Assembly: GCF_002362315.1 (NCBI RefSeq)
Contig: NZ_MTZV01000006.1
Location: 434,001-498,000 of the forward strand
Reading direction: 5' to 3'
Length of the DNA stretch: 64,000 bases
Origin: Paraburkholderia acidicola
Lineage (GTDB): Bacteria; Pseudomonadota; Gammaproteobacteria; Burkholderiales; Burkholderiaceae
A model generated the notes under the pieces. The model saw nothing but the letters and a program-made list of their open reading frames with translations. It was not told the DNA's origin and ran no database searches. Below, one piece after another: positions 43,785 to 52,452 of this stretch (position 1 is the first letter of the stretch; each line of letters opens with the position of its first letter). The position numbers and the translations under genes are program-made.

Positions 43785-44659
43785 AGCGCTTGCGTAGCCC
43801 TCGCAAGGTCTCTGGAAGGCGGCAGACCGAACAGGCGGGCATATTCCCGGCTGAACTGGTTCGGGCTTTCGTAGCCGACGCCGAATGCGATCGACGTTGC
43901 GCTTCCCTGGCCGGAGATCAATTGCGACCGTGCGTGCAACAACCGGATACGCTTCTGATACTGCAAGGGGCTCAACGCCGTCACCGCCTTGAAATGGCGA
44001 TGGAATGCCGACACGCTCAACGCCGCCATCCCGGCCAGCGTTTCCACCCTGATCGGTTCGGTGAAGTTGCCGCGTATCCAGTTGATTGCGACGCCGACAC
44101 GCGAAAGCGCCGTATCCGGCGAGGCAATGTCTCGCAGCATCCAGCCGAGTGGCCCCTGAAACACCCGGAACAAGATCTCCCGCTCGTAAACGGGGGAGAG
44201 CACCGCGATCTCGTCCGGCCGTTCCATCAACCGGAGCATTCGAATCCAGGCGTCGAGAAGCTCGTTATTGACTGGCGCCACCGAGAATCCCGAACCGGAC
44301 AACGTACTGGAGACCTGTGGCGGCAGGTCGCGGATAAGCGCGGCGACGATAGCGGCGTCGAGCGTCAGGCTGACGGCAAGATACGGTTTGCCTGTCGCGG
44401 CCGGATGGACGGAGCCGACGGCCGGGAGATCCACTGACATGACAAAGTAGGTCGCCGGGTCATAGCGAAAGGTCCGGTCGCCGACCGTCATCGTCTTGGA
44501 TCCCGTCAGGATCAGGTTGATCATGGGATCGTAGACAGCGGCGAGCTGGTGCTCCGGGATTTCGCCCTGGACCATGGCAACACGCGGGATGCCGGTTTCT
44601 GTGCGCCTGTTCCCGGCCCTGGAGGCCAGGGCTCTCAGTTCCTGCAGTTGCTTTTCCAT
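43772..44659 (-). CDS. AraC-family transcriptional regulator
   Basis: 295 residues from ATG 44659 (MEKQLQELRALAS); the frame is open to 44776. An N-terminal AraC_N-type domain (PRVAMVQGEIPEHQLAAVYDPMINLI) precedes two helix-turn-helix motifs: VETLAGMAALSVSAFHRHFK and ATSIAFGVGYESPNQFSREY. It is divergent from the VOC protein gene at 44794, its likely target, rather than from the convergent porin gene. Confidence 0.93.
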   Translation of the reverse strand: MEKQLQELRALASRAGNRRTETGIPRVAMVQGEIPEHQLAAVYDPMINLILTGSKTMTVGDRTFRYDPATYFVMSVDLPAVGSVHPAATGKPYLAVSLTLDAAIVAALIRDLPPQVSSTLSGSGFSVAPVNNELLDAWIRMLRLMERPDEIAVLSPVYEREILFRVFQGPLGWMLRDIASPDTALSRVGVAINWIRGNFTEPIRVETLAGMAALSVSAFHRHFKAVTALSPLQYQKRIRLLHARSQLISGQGSATSIAFGVGYESPNQFSREYARLFGLPPSRDLARATQALRRG

Positions 44660-44793
44660 GATCCGACCGTAACAGAGGCGTTCCGGGCGTACAAGGCGAA
44701 AGCAGAAACAGGCAAGTTTTGAGGAGGATCGGGTGAGTGTGCGGTGGTCGATAATCGTAGACTCTTCACACGCCAAATAGAGGAGAGCGCACC

Positions 44794-45189
44794 ATGCTCG
44801 ACCACGTTTTCCTATCCGTCAGCGATATCGACCGCTCGATTGCCTTCTACGAGGAGACGCTCGCTCCGCTTGGCATCGCCCATGCGCTCGACTACGACGG
44901 CAGGCAAGGTCCCCCCGGCCACCCCGATCTCAAGGGTTTCGGCAAGGACGGTCGCGTGTTCTTCTGGCTGCGCGAAGGTACGGTCGAAGGCCACGCTGCC
45001 CATGTCGGTTTTGTCGCGGATGGCAAGAGCGAGGTCGATGCGGCCTTCGCGGCTGCGATAGCGGCAGGTGCCACTGAAATCCATCCGCCCGGGCCGCAGC
45101 TTCACTACGACCCACGCTACTACGCGGCTCAGGTTCGCGATCCCGACGGCTACAGCCTTGAATTCGTCTACAAGGAATGGCAGCACTGA
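44794..45189 (+). CDS. VOC (glyoxalase/bleomycin resistance fold) protein
   Basis: 131 residues. It begins MLDHVFLSVSDIDRSIAFYEE, with the paired beta-alpha-beta modules of VOC metalloproteins. Likely metal ligands are H4, H89-type (AAHVGFVA) and E in DGYSLEFVYKE. Members include lyases, dioxygenases and binding proteins, so the reaction cannot be named. An AraC regulator is divergent, and an NTF2-fold protein follows 1 bp after its stop. Confidence 0.88.
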   Translation: MLDHVFLSVSDIDRSIAFYEETLAPLGIAHALDYDGRQGPPGHPDLKGFGKDGRVFFWLREGTVEGHAAHVGFVADGKSEVDAAFAAAIAAGATEIHPPGPQLHYDPRYYAAQVRDPDGYSLEFVYKEWQH

Positions 45190-45190
45190 T

Positions 45191-45517
45191 ATGAAGAAGC
45201 TTGTCGAAACATTCATCCAGACCACCAACGCCTTCGATGTCGACGGCGCGTTGGCCCTCTTCGCATCCGATGCAGTCATCGACGACGTCTCGGTTGGCGA
45301 CGCCTTTGTCGGCACCGAAGGTATTCGCCTTTATCTCGAGCAGTTTTTCGTTGGTTATAAAACTGCCAGCAAGCTTTTGTCTCTTGAGCAACCGGACAAA
45401 TTCAATGCCGTCGCTCGCCTCGATTTCACGGGTAACTTTGGCCACGAGATCGGGACGCTGAAGATCGCAATCAACGCTGCGGGTCTTATCGAACGCATCG
45501 ACGCGGATCTCGAATGA
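45191..45517 (+). CDS. SnoaL/NTF2-fold protein
   Basis: 108 residues from ATG 45191; the frame is open to 45068 inside the previous gene. FIQTTNAFDVDGALALFASDAVIDD is the NTF2-like/SnoaL start, with a cone-shaped binding pocket expected. No catalytic residues can be assigned. It is tightly linked to the VOC gene and probably shares its pathway and AraC control. Confidence 0.82.
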   Translation: MKKLVETFIQTTNAFDVDGALALFASDAVIDDVSVGDAFVGTEGIRLYLEQFFVGYKTASKLLSLEQPDKFNAVARLDFTGNFGHEIGTLKIAINAAGLIERIDADLE

Positions 45518-45566
45518 GCATCGCAGGGCACAACGATTGATGAGCGATGCGGGCTGATCGGGGCGA

Positions 45567-45596
45567 AACCGGCGTGCCTGTATCGACACGCCGGTT
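45567..45596. terminator. Bidirectional terminator-like hairpin
   Basis: AACCGGCGTG (45567-45576) pairs with CACGCCGGTT (45587-45596), with further GGGCG/CGCCC pairing outside. It sits between the convergent NTF2-fold gene and the EF-hand-like gene. Confidence 0.65.
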
Positions 45597-45620
45597 CCGC
45601 CCACTTCGAACGAAAACCGC

Positions 45621-46022
45621 TTACTGCTGTTGCAGTTGCTGCTTCTGAATATACGTCCGCACATCGGCCATCGACACGCGCCCGGTGTGCGCACTGTCGA
45701 TTGCATCGAAGTGCTTCGAGACGTACCCCAGACCGCTGCTTTGCGCCTGCGCCTTCGTCACAGAAGCGCCGTTGCTGAGCACCGTGTTAGCACCGAGCCG
45801 GGCTTCAACACGTTGCTGCGCCTGCTGCTGCAGGGTCACACCAGTGGAGGGCAGCACAGCCGCCACGCGATTCTGCGGAAAGAACGGACCGTCGACACCT
45901 CGACTGCCATGCGGCAGCGTCACAGGCGCCACCGCCTGAGGCGGCAACGCATGCGCGCTACTCATAACAGCACCGAGCATGATCAACGGGGAAATACGTC
46001 GCATCAAATTGATAAGAGACAT
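45621..46022 (-). CDS. Small secreted EF-hand-like protein paired with S10 peptidase (copy 3)
   Basis: 133 residues. ATG 46022 (MSLINLMRR) is chosen because the DNA before it (GAGTGATC) matches copy 2; the frame is open to 46079. The signal peptide is cleaved after SSAHA. The body repeats RGVDGPFFPQNRV, LPSTGVTLQQQAQQR, VTKAQAQSSGLGYVSKHF and the loop DSAHTGRVSMAD, which lacks ligand residues at positions 3 and 5. It is very close to copy 2 and follows the peptidase gene by 60 bp. Confidence 0.85.
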   Translation of the reverse strand: MSLINLMRRISPLIMLGAVMSSAHALPPQAVAPVTLPHGSRGVDGPFFPQNRVAAVLPSTGVTLQQQAQQRVEARLGANTVLSNGASVTKAQAQSSGLGYVSKHFDAIDSAHTGRVSMADVRTYIQKQQLQQQ

Positions 46023-46082
46023 GATCACTCGCATTGAATGGGTGAACAGAGGGTTCCCTGTAAAGGAGTATCCCGCCATCGA

Positions 46083-47915
46083 TCAGGGTGCCTTCGCATC
46101 GGTAGTCGCTGCGCTGGCAGTTGGCGTGCTGGCCGCGGCTTCGTCTGCCCAAGGTGCCGGCAACGTCTTGAGCGTGAGCGCGCCCGGAATCGCCGCGTTC
46201 TGATAGAAGAGCGCCAGGTCCGACTTCATCTGCGGACGGGCAACGTCATCCAGATAGATCATGTGACCGCCCTGGAAGAAGCTGACCTGCAGATTCGGAT
46301 TCAAACCCGATACGGTCTGGAGCCGCGCGAGCTGTTTCTCGGTATTGAAGAACGGCGTAGCCAGATCGTGATAGCCGTTCTCCGAGAACACAGCGAGTTG
46401 CGGATTGAGCTGCAGCGCGCCGAGCAGATCGGGGATCGTGTCCGGCAAAGCTTGCCCATCGTGCGAAAAGTCCCAGCTACCGATGATGCTGTCGTTCAAC
46501 GGCACGTAGGTCGCATTCGGCGCCGTATAACCGAGGTAGTTCGGCATCTGTGTCGCGAGGGCGTTCGTGAACGGCTGCGAAATCAGGATGTCCGACGGAT
46601 CGCCATCGCTTTGCAGCCGCGAGTCCGAATTCGGCAGCGACACGCGTCCATCGTACCGGCCGATCGTCGTGCCCGATATCAGACTGCCCGAGAACGGATT
46701 CGCATTGAAGTAACCCTTCAGTGCCTGCAGCGTCAGACTAGACGGCTGCTCCCACGACGTGAGCGTCTTCGACGAAGGGAATACCGGCCTGCCCAGCGCA
46801 TTGGGGTCGCCGATCTGGCTCAGCACCCACGACTGCGAATAGCTCTTGAAAGCGCTGTACTCGGTCGTGACGAACTGCGCCATCTGCGTCGCGTAGGCGC
46901 TCTGGCTAGCCGGTGCCGGCGATACCTGGTTGTAGTACGCCGCCACCTCCGCGTAACCGGGCATGTAGCCGGCGACGGTGTCGGTAGCGAGGGCGAGACC
47001 GGCGGTCGAATTCTCGACGGCAACGGCTTCCGTCGCATCTGCGAAGTAATTGAGGATCGCGGACTGCAGCGTGATCCCGGTCAGGTGTACGCCAGCTGTT
47101 TCGAGCGACAGCGCGAGCATGTCGGTCCGCGGCGTGCCGTAGGACTCGCCGTAAAGATAGATCGGCGAGCTGCTGCGACTATTGACCGCCAGATAGCGCT
47201 CGATGAAATCGCGCATCACGGTGACGTCCGGATCCGAACCCCAGAACGTCTGGTTCGTGTTCGGCGACACGGCCTCGGAGAGCCCGGTTCCCGGCGGATC
47301 GATGAAGACCAGGTCCGTCGTATCGATCAGGCTTTCCGCGTTGTTGACGAGCGGATAGTTGGGCCAGTTGGTACCGAACAGCGGGTCGGGCGTGGCGACG
47401 CGGGTCGGTGCAAACGAACCGAGACGCAGCCAGATCGACGACGATCCTGGACCGCCGTTGTAGACGAAGGTCACCGGCCGCGGCGCACCGTTCGTGCTGG
47501 GCGCGGTGTACGCGACATAGGACATCGACGCTTCGGGATTGCCACTTGAGTCAGATGCAGTCAGGTGGCCCGTGGTGGTCGTGTAATTGACCGTGGTACT
47601 GCCCGAAGTCCATGTGTAGTTCATCACCGCCGCCTTCTCGGCAACCTGCGATGCGTCGAGACTGTCGTTCGCATTCATCGAATAGGCGACCGGATCGACG
47701 TAGGTCTGATTGGCAGCGGTTGCTTGCTGAGCTGCTTTCGCGCTGGCGGCCTGCTTCAGGCTTGCGGCACTGCTCGAAGAACCGTCTCCGCTACCGCATG
47801 CGGCGAGCGCCATGACGCCGATCACCATCGCTGCAATGATCGTGATCTTGCCCGGCGCAACCAACCGGCCCTGGTGGCCACGGCGATTGCTGGCACATCT
47901 CCTGTCTGGTTTCAT
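46083..47915 (-). CDS. S10 family serine carboxypeptidase-like lipoprotein (copy 3)
   Basis: 610 residues from ATG 47915 with AGGGA upstream; the frame is open to 47966. The lipobox is ALAA-C40. Motifs are NGGPGSSSIWLRLGSFAP, DPPGTGLSEA, nucleophile in YGESYGTPRTD, acid in GYHDLATP and histidine in QGGHMIYLDD. It is closest to copy 2. Its promoter, small partner and gene order all match the other copies, which points to duplication of a whole unit. Confidence 0.92.
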   Translation of the reverse strand: MKPDRRCASNRRGHQGRLVAPGKITIIAAMVIGVMALAACGSGDGSSSSAASLKQAASAKAAQQATAANQTYVDPVAYSMNANDSLDASQVAEKAAVMNYTWTSGSTTVNYTTTTGHLTASDSSGNPEASMSYVAYTAPSTNGAPRPVTFVYNGGPGSSSIWLRLGSFAPTRVATPDPLFGTNWPNYPLVNNAESLIDTTDLVFIDPPGTGLSEAVSPNTNQTFWGSDPDVTVMRDFIERYLAVNSRSSSPIYLYGESYGTPRTDMLALSLETAGVHLTGITLQSAILNYFADATEAVAVENSTAGLALATDTVAGYMPGYAEVAAYYNQVSPAPASQSAYATQMAQFVTTEYSAFKSYSQSWVLSQIGDPNALGRPVFPSSKTLTSWEQPSSLTLQALKGYFNANPFSGSLISGTTIGRYDGRVSLPNSDSRLQSDGDPSDILISQPFTNALATQMPNYLGYTAPNATYVPLNDSIIGSWDFSHDGQALPDTIPDLLGALQLNPQLAVFSENGYHDLATPFFNTEKQLARLQTVSGLNPNLQVSFFQGGHMIYLDDVARPQMKSDLALFYQNAAIPGALTLKTLPAPWADEAAASTPTASAATTDAKAP

Positions 47916-48123
47916 CTTTATCCCTGGTGGTGGGTTCAGATACCGTTTCACAAAGACCGTTGGCACCGACTGGACGCGTCGGAACCAGCAGTCGGGATTG
48001 AACTGCTTTCTGAATTTAAAACCACGAATCTAAAGTGCATAAACCTGTAGACCGACTGGTGAAATTATTCTGTCTTTTGTTGTGGTTTAAGGTGAAGGGA
48101 TTTTTAATGGTGAAGCCATGGGG

Positions 48124-48153
48124 AAAATAGGCGGGGGTGCTGGGTCTTGTCAA
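48124..48153 (-). promoter_or_regulatory. Promoter of S10 peptidase copy 3
   Basis: On the minus strand TTGACA (48153-48148), 18-bp spacer, TATTTT (48129-48124). The geometry and the block at 48121-48132 are the same as at copy 2. The leader here is longer, about 205 bp to the start codon against 65 bp. Confidence 0.75.
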
Positions 48154-48715
48154 GGATCATTCGGACGACAGCAATACGTATGTGAGATTTTGACACGTTG
48201 CGTGAGTATCGGAAGAAGTGTTGTTGCGTTGGCATATTGAAAGTGTTTCTTGAGCTGTGTTGCCTGAATGTTCTACTTTTGTACACCGTGTGTTCTGCCG
48301 AAACCAGGAAGAGCCTTGTTCTTCTGGCAATAAGGCTTTTTGAAAGCAATCTTTCATATTTCTGATTGAATCAATGATTTATATAAATCAATCGCTTCCA
48401 TAAAAAATTTTACCGTATCCGGTGAGGCAGATAATTTGAGGAATTTTGAAAATTATCTGAATTGTCGTTTCTGGATTTTCGCAAAATACCGATCTTTTAC
48501 TCAACGGACATAGTGCTCTACGACGCCGCTCCGGGTCGCTGTGTTTCTGACGACTTCCCGCATGGTCAATCATTCTGAAGATCGATTATGGTTATCGACT
48601 GGTCGTGATCAACAAGACGCGCTATTGGACAGGCAATGGTATCGAGCTGCAGCGTCCGCAAGCGCTGTGGCGACGATGTACTCCCGTCGACCGGTCTCTG
48701 GCGGGAATTAAGGCC
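48154..48715. other. AT-rich intergenic region
   Basis: About 560 bp, markedly AT-rich at 48180-48500, with no supported gene. Short open frames at 48530-48710 on the plus strand show no family match and may be remnants. It marks the left edge of the accessory stretch. Confidence 0.5.
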
Positions 48716-48738
48716 TATAATCTGGACAACTGTCCGGA
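48716..48738 (+). promoter_or_regulatory. TetR operator 1 overlapping a -10 element
   Basis: TATAAT at 48716-48721 runs straight into GGACA-AC-TGTCC (48724-48735). Binding here would block the TetR gene promoter. The same GGACA-N2-TGTCC core is found upstream of the esterase. Confidence 0.72.
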
Positions 48739-48757
48739 ATAAAATATCTCATCCTCT

Positions 48758-49360
48758 ATGCCCATTCGCCCGCCCAAACATCGTGCTGCCGCACAGGCTC
48801 GCCGAACCACACTTCTGGAAGCCGCCATCGATGTCATTGCCGAAAAAGGCATCGACGGGGCCACACACCGTGCCATCGCTGCGCGTGCCGAGATGCCCTT
48901 GTCGACCACCAGCTATTTCTTCGCGTCGATCGACGAACTCGTCGCCGAGGCGATGCAGACGATTGCCGCACGGCTGATCGGGCAGGTCGAAGATTTGATT
49001 TCAGGTTTCGTTAGTGTCGATGGGGACGTAGAAGGGTCGATTGAGCGATTGGTGGAGTTGCTGACAGCCTCCCGCCCAGCCGAGATTGCCGCCGAATTTG
49101 AAATCTATTTGCAGTGCCGCCAGCGGCCCGAACTGCAAGCCACTGCGCACCATATGATGGCCAGCTTCGAGCAGACCACCGAAGCGGCGTTACGCGCCAT
49201 GGGAGTCAACCAGCCCGGGGAGGCCGCCCGGGTCATGATCGCGCTTCTTGACGGCTTCGCGTTGCATCGATTGGCGTGGCCGCGCGGCGACGCGGATCGG
49301 CGCGTACTGCTGGGTGGAATCCGCGCCCTGATGCGTGCCTACCTTCCCGACGACCGGTAG
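48758..49360 (+). CDS. TetR-family regulator
   Basis: 200 residues. The N-terminal HTH is RRTTLLEAAIDVIAEKGIDG, then THRAIAARAEMPLSTTSYFF at about residues 16-55. The C-terminal ligand domain has a TetR_C pattern (AEFEIYLQCRQRPEL; VMIALLDGFALHRLA). Matching palindromes in front of itself and the esterase gene indicate autoregulation and control of that gene. Confidence 0.92.
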   Translation: MPIRPPKHRAAAQARRTTLLEAAIDVIAEKGIDGATHRAIAARAEMPLSTTSYFFASIDELVAEAMQTIAARLIGQVEDLISGFVSVDGDVEGSIERLVELLTASRPAEIAAEFEIYLQCRQRPELQATAHHMMASFEQTTEAALRAMGVNQPGEAARVMIALLDGFALHRLAWPRGDADRRVLLGGIRALMRAYLPDDR

Positions 49361-49410
49361 CCCACCCGGCACTCGGCGGCGGCGGTGTCCCGCATCGCGA
49401 CAATATAGAT

Positions 49411-49427
49411 ATCTGGACAAATGTCCG
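49411..49427 (+). promoter_or_regulatory. TetR operator 2 upstream of the esterase gene
   Basis: GGACA-AA-TGTCC at 49414-49425, flanked by TATCT and GATA, mirrors operator 1. The esterase starts at 49512. Confidence 0.7.
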
Positions 49428-49511
49428 ATAATTATCTAACCTCCGCTCCAGAGGTCGAATCTGGATGTCTCAGGTCGACCGCGTTGAGTGAACTCGATCT
49501 GAGGGCCATCG

Positions 49512-50606
49512 ATGGATACGGAGCACAAGTCATTGCTGGATCACGTCGCACGCCTTGTGCTGAGGGTGGTCGGCATACTGCCAACATGGTTGCAGCGATG
49601 GTTGGGCGGCAAACCGGTCCGTATCGATGGGCAGGTGCTACACCCTGAGGTTCAGCTTGCGTTGCGGTTGCTCAATCTGGTGCCGGGCTCATCGTTTGAG
49701 ACCTTGCCGCTCGCCGAAGCGCGCGCAGTTCTCGTCAAGGAGGCGCAGCTGTTTGGCAATCCAGTCCCGATCGAAACCGTCAGGGATATCTCCATTCCAG
49801 GCGAAGGAGGCCCGATCCCGGCGCGTTTATATAGACCGGCCAATCTAACGGGACCATCGGCTTTACTCGTGTACTTTCACGGAGGCGGCTGGGTGCTGGG
49901 TGACCTTCGTGTCGCGGACAGTGCATGCCGGGTCCTCGCGATCGAGGCGAAATTATCGGTGCTATCTATCGACTATCGCCTTGCCCCCGAGCATCCGTTC
50001 CCCGCTGGTCTGAACGACGCACTCACTGCGTTTAAATATGCGGTCGACAACGCCGCGACACTTGGCGTCGATCCGGCCGCGATCGGTATCGGAGGGGAGA
50101 GCGCCGGTGGCAACCTTACCGCTGTCGTCTCGCAGATCACTACGGCAGGCAACGGCCCCAAGCCCGCGTTTCAGCTGATGTTTTTCCCCGTTACCGATCT
50201 ATCCACGAAGCACGCTTCATATGCGTTGTTTGCCGACGGGTTCTTCCTGACGGCGACCCAGATGGACTGGTACCGCAATCACTACCTGACAAACGAAGCT
50301 GAGGCGCTCGACTCACGAGTATCGCCGTTGCTCGCGAAGGATCTCGCTGGACTACCGCCGGCCTATGTCGCCGTTGCGGGTTTCGATCCTTTGCGCGATG
50401 AAGGTCTGGCGTACGCTCGTCGCCTGAGCGAAGCGGGTGTCCCTGTCACATTGCGTCTCCATGACGGTCTGATTCACGGGATCATTAATGCGCTTGGCGT
50501 AGGCCATACAGGACGTGACGCATTGATCGAAGCTGCAGGCGTGTTGCGTGCGGGGCTGACGTCTCTCGCGGATGTTCGGGCGACGGGTCCGAAAGGATCC
50601 CGATGA
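49512..50606 (+). CDS. Hormone-sensitive-lipase-family esterase (alpha/beta hydrolase)
   Basis: 364 residues. Family IV esterase motifs are clear: oxyanion HGGGW (VYFHGGGWVLGD), nucleophile in GGESAGGNL, acid in AGFDPLRDEG and histidine in DGLIHGII. No signal peptide is evident, though the N-terminus has a hydrophobic stretch. It hydrolyses short-chain esters or lactones; the natural substrate is unknown. The TetR gene upstream shares its operator. The stop overlaps the start of a dehydrogenase fragment. Confidence 0.92.
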   Translation: MDTEHKSLLDHVARLVLRVVGILPTWLQRWLGGKPVRIDGQVLHPEVQLALRLLNLVPGSSFETLPLAEARAVLVKEAQLFGNPVPIETVRDISIPGEGGPIPARLYRPANLTGPSALLVYFHGGGWVLGDLRVADSACRVLAIEAKLSVLSIDYRLAPEHPFPAGLNDALTAFKYAVDNAATLGVDPAAIGIGGESAGGNLTAVVSQITTAGNGPKPAFQLMFFPVTDLSTKHASYALFADGFFLTATQMDWYRNHYLTNEAEALDSRVSPLLAKDLAGLPPAYVAVAGFDPLRDEGLAYARRLSEAGVPVTLRLHDGLIHGIINALGVGHTGRDALIEAAGVLRAGLTSLADVRATGPKGSR

Positions 50607-50866
50607 CACCCGGCGCGCTGGAAATCGCGGCCGGCCGTGCAGCCGAGCTGGCCGACATGAGAGACGAAGAAGTTTTCGACGCGGCCATCGACTTGATTGG
50701 TGGCGAAACGCTCAGTCGGTTCATATCCGCGGTCCGACCTGATGGAGCCGTTCTCGTGGTCGGTAATGCTTCCGGTCAGAAGACGCAGTTTGACACCGCC
50801 GATCTGGTTTTCCGGCTGACATGCACTCCATATAAACCTCTTGGTGGACTGAACTGTCCGGCTTAG
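50603..50866 (+). pseudogene. Remnant of a zinc-type/quinone alcohol dehydrogenase (MDR family)
   Basis: 87 codons. FDAAIDLIGGETLSRFI and VRPDGAVLVVGNASGQK match the end of the nucleotide-binding domain of MDR quinone oxidoreductases, which are normally above 300 residues. The catalytic N-terminal domain and the C-terminal end are missing. The ATG overlaps the esterase stop, as if the intact gene once belonged to the same operon. It is probably non-functional. Confidence 0.7.
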
Positions 50867-50955
50867 TATATGAGTGATCTTTCAGATTCCGGAGGCGAAT
50901 CTCTCTGACCGTGACAGCCAGTGATCAAAGAATATCATTTCAAAGGAGAATTGTC

Positions 50956-51669
50956 GTGGCACGCTCCATTGTCTTGATCTCTATATTCTTATCGTTGCTC
51001 GCTTCGCCGTCACTCGCCAGTCAATCGCCAGAGGCGGAGGCAATGCAGAAGAAGATGGCGGCAATGGCCATCGCTGGCAAGAAGCAGGTGGCTGCGGCTC
51101 AGGCATACGCTACAGCGTTGGAAGCTTACGAGACTCAACGAGCCAACACCCCCGAGGGCTCCGAGAATACGCTGTTTCAGAGTTATCATGATCTTGTCGT
51201 TAAATACACTTTGGCCATGACGAACTTCTGGCTTCGACAGGACGGCGATAAAAATCTTCCGTTACCAGTTCTTGGAGCTGCCACGGGCACCGTGACGCTG
51301 GACAAAGTCAAGAATGACTACAAAGTTGCTATTCAAGAATATATCGCTGGTCTCAATATCTACGATCAAAATCTTGCCTTCAATTTACCGACAGATCCCC
51401 CGCCAATTCCGCCGATGAATCGTGGCGATAGAGATTTCGCAAATTATGTGCAAACAGAGAAGGAAGCAGGCGCCTTGAGACAGGCAAGCATCAATAAATT
51501 GTTGTCGGCGAGGGCCAAGTTGATCGCTTCAATGCCTATATATGCCAACCCGGGCGGCGGCTCCGGACAATCTTCCAATGATGACAAGCCAGGGCTCGGA
51601 GGTTGCCCTCCGGGAGAGACTCCCTTCACTGGTGTAAACGTCACTACTATTACGTGCGCACCGTACTAG
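50956..51669 (+). CDS. Secreted protein of unknown function
   Basis: 237 residues from GTG 50956 behind AAAGGAG. The signal peptide is SIVLISIFLSLLASPSLAS. The mature protein is mostly helical with Ala/Lys/Gln-rich stretches, then a Pro-rich turn (TDPPPIPPMN) and a Gly-rich tail with two cysteines (GGCPPGETPF...ITCAPY). GC content is lower than in the core genes. The family is not recognised. Confidence 0.72.
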   Translation: MARSIVLISIFLSLLASPSLASQSPEAEAMQKKMAAMAIAGKKQVAAAQAYATALEAYETQRANTPEGSENTLFQSYHDLVVKYTLAMTNFWLRQDGDKNLPLPVLGAATGTVTLDKVKNDYKVAIQEYIAGLNIYDQNLAFNLPTDPPPIPPMNRGDRDFANYVQTEKEAGALRQASINKLLSARAKLIASMPIYANPGGGSGQSSNDDKPGLGGCPPGETPFTGVNVTTITCAPY

Positions 51670-52095
51670 CGCCTCCTGATCGGAAAATCTGCTGTTGAAG
51701 CGGAGTAACGATTAGGTGCGGAGAAATTCGCGCTTACCCCGGTTCCTACTGCGAAAAATCTGCCCGCGAACCTTGATCAACCATTGTTTGGACGCCAATA
51801 GGCAACACCTCCAAACATACCGGCGTTGGAGATGATCGCATTCGTATGCGATATTTCGAATTCATATTTTACATAACATAAATTAGCGAACTTTTTGTTG
51901 TAGCAGCAATATGCGAAAGTCCGATTCTCACTATGTACATCGCGAAAAATACCAGTCGAGCGCGAAGCTCAAAGCGCACCGGCAATTCCGCGCAGGCACC
52001 GCTTGCCCGTCGCAAACGAAGCCTTCCACGAACCACGCGCCCGGCACCAGCTTCCGTTACCGGGTTTCGCCGGTTGAATCCGCCCATCCCCAATG
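51670..52095. other. Intergenic region, lower GC, no gene
   Basis: About 425 bp. A hairpin ATCGCAT-TCGT-ATGCGAT at 51835-51852 precedes an AT-rich run to 51900. Short open frames in both directions lack ribosome-binding sites and family matches. Confidence 0.5.
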
Positions 52096-52118
52096 AAAAA
52101 GCCCCGTTGCGGGGCTTT
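52096..52118 (-). terminator. Rho-independent terminator for the toxin/immunity pair
   Basis: The stem AAAGCCCC/GGGGCTTT (52098-52105 and 52111-52118) has a run of A at 52096-52100 on the plus strand, which is a T-run for leftward transcripts from 52928. Confidence 0.82.
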
Positions 52119-52149
52119 CAGCGTGCTCACCGACACCCATACGCCACAC

Positions 52150-52452
52150 TCACTGCGCAGCTCGGATAGCGCGAATCCTGCCCCATACGGCAAAGACGAT
52201 GAACCCTATGACCACAGCAAAAACCAGCCAGATCAGGAGGAAAAGCAGAAACGTAGTCATATCCTCGATATCCAACGCATCCGCGCTGTAACCTGGCGAA
52301 AACAGATGAATGCAGGAACGGATCGCGTGCACCAGCCATAGGGGTATCTCCGCCGACATGTGCGCCAGAAGCAACTGAGTCACCGGCATCGCTGCGGAAT
52401 ATCCCAGGACGATCGCAACGACAAGGCGAACGATGATAGAGAGCCACTTCAT
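52150..52452 (-). CDS. Small membrane protein, likely immunity protein of the Tlde1-like toxin
   Basis: 100 residues with two strong membrane helices (about 4-26 and 67-92) and a loop of about 40 residues between them, IPLWLVHAIRSCIHLFSPG to DIEDM. The ATG overlaps the toxin stop (ATGA), so the two are made together. In Tlde1-type systems the partner gene protects the cell wall of the producer, and a membrane-anchored periplasmic loop suits that. No family match is recognised; the role is inferred from position and topology. Confidence 0.62.
   Translation of the reverse strand: MKWLSIIVRLVVAIVLGYSAAMPVTQLLLAHMSAEIPLWLVHAIRSCIHLFSPGYSADALDIEDMTTFLLFLLIWLVFAVVIGFIVFAVWGRIRAIRAAQ

Noticed and set aside
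46038..47549. A 503-codon plus-strand frame
   Set aside because: It is antisense to S10 peptidase copy 3, which has a full signal peptide and catalytic motifs. The frame is Arg-rich and low in hydrophobic cores.
48704..48712. A single TTAAG near the TetR promoter as a further PmrA-type site
   Set aside because: There is no second half-site at 11-bp spacing.
48530..48742. Possible small genes on the plus strand before TetR
   Set aside because: Two overlapping frames are open but neither has a ribosome-binding site or a recognisable family, and they run into the TetR operator. They may be remnants.
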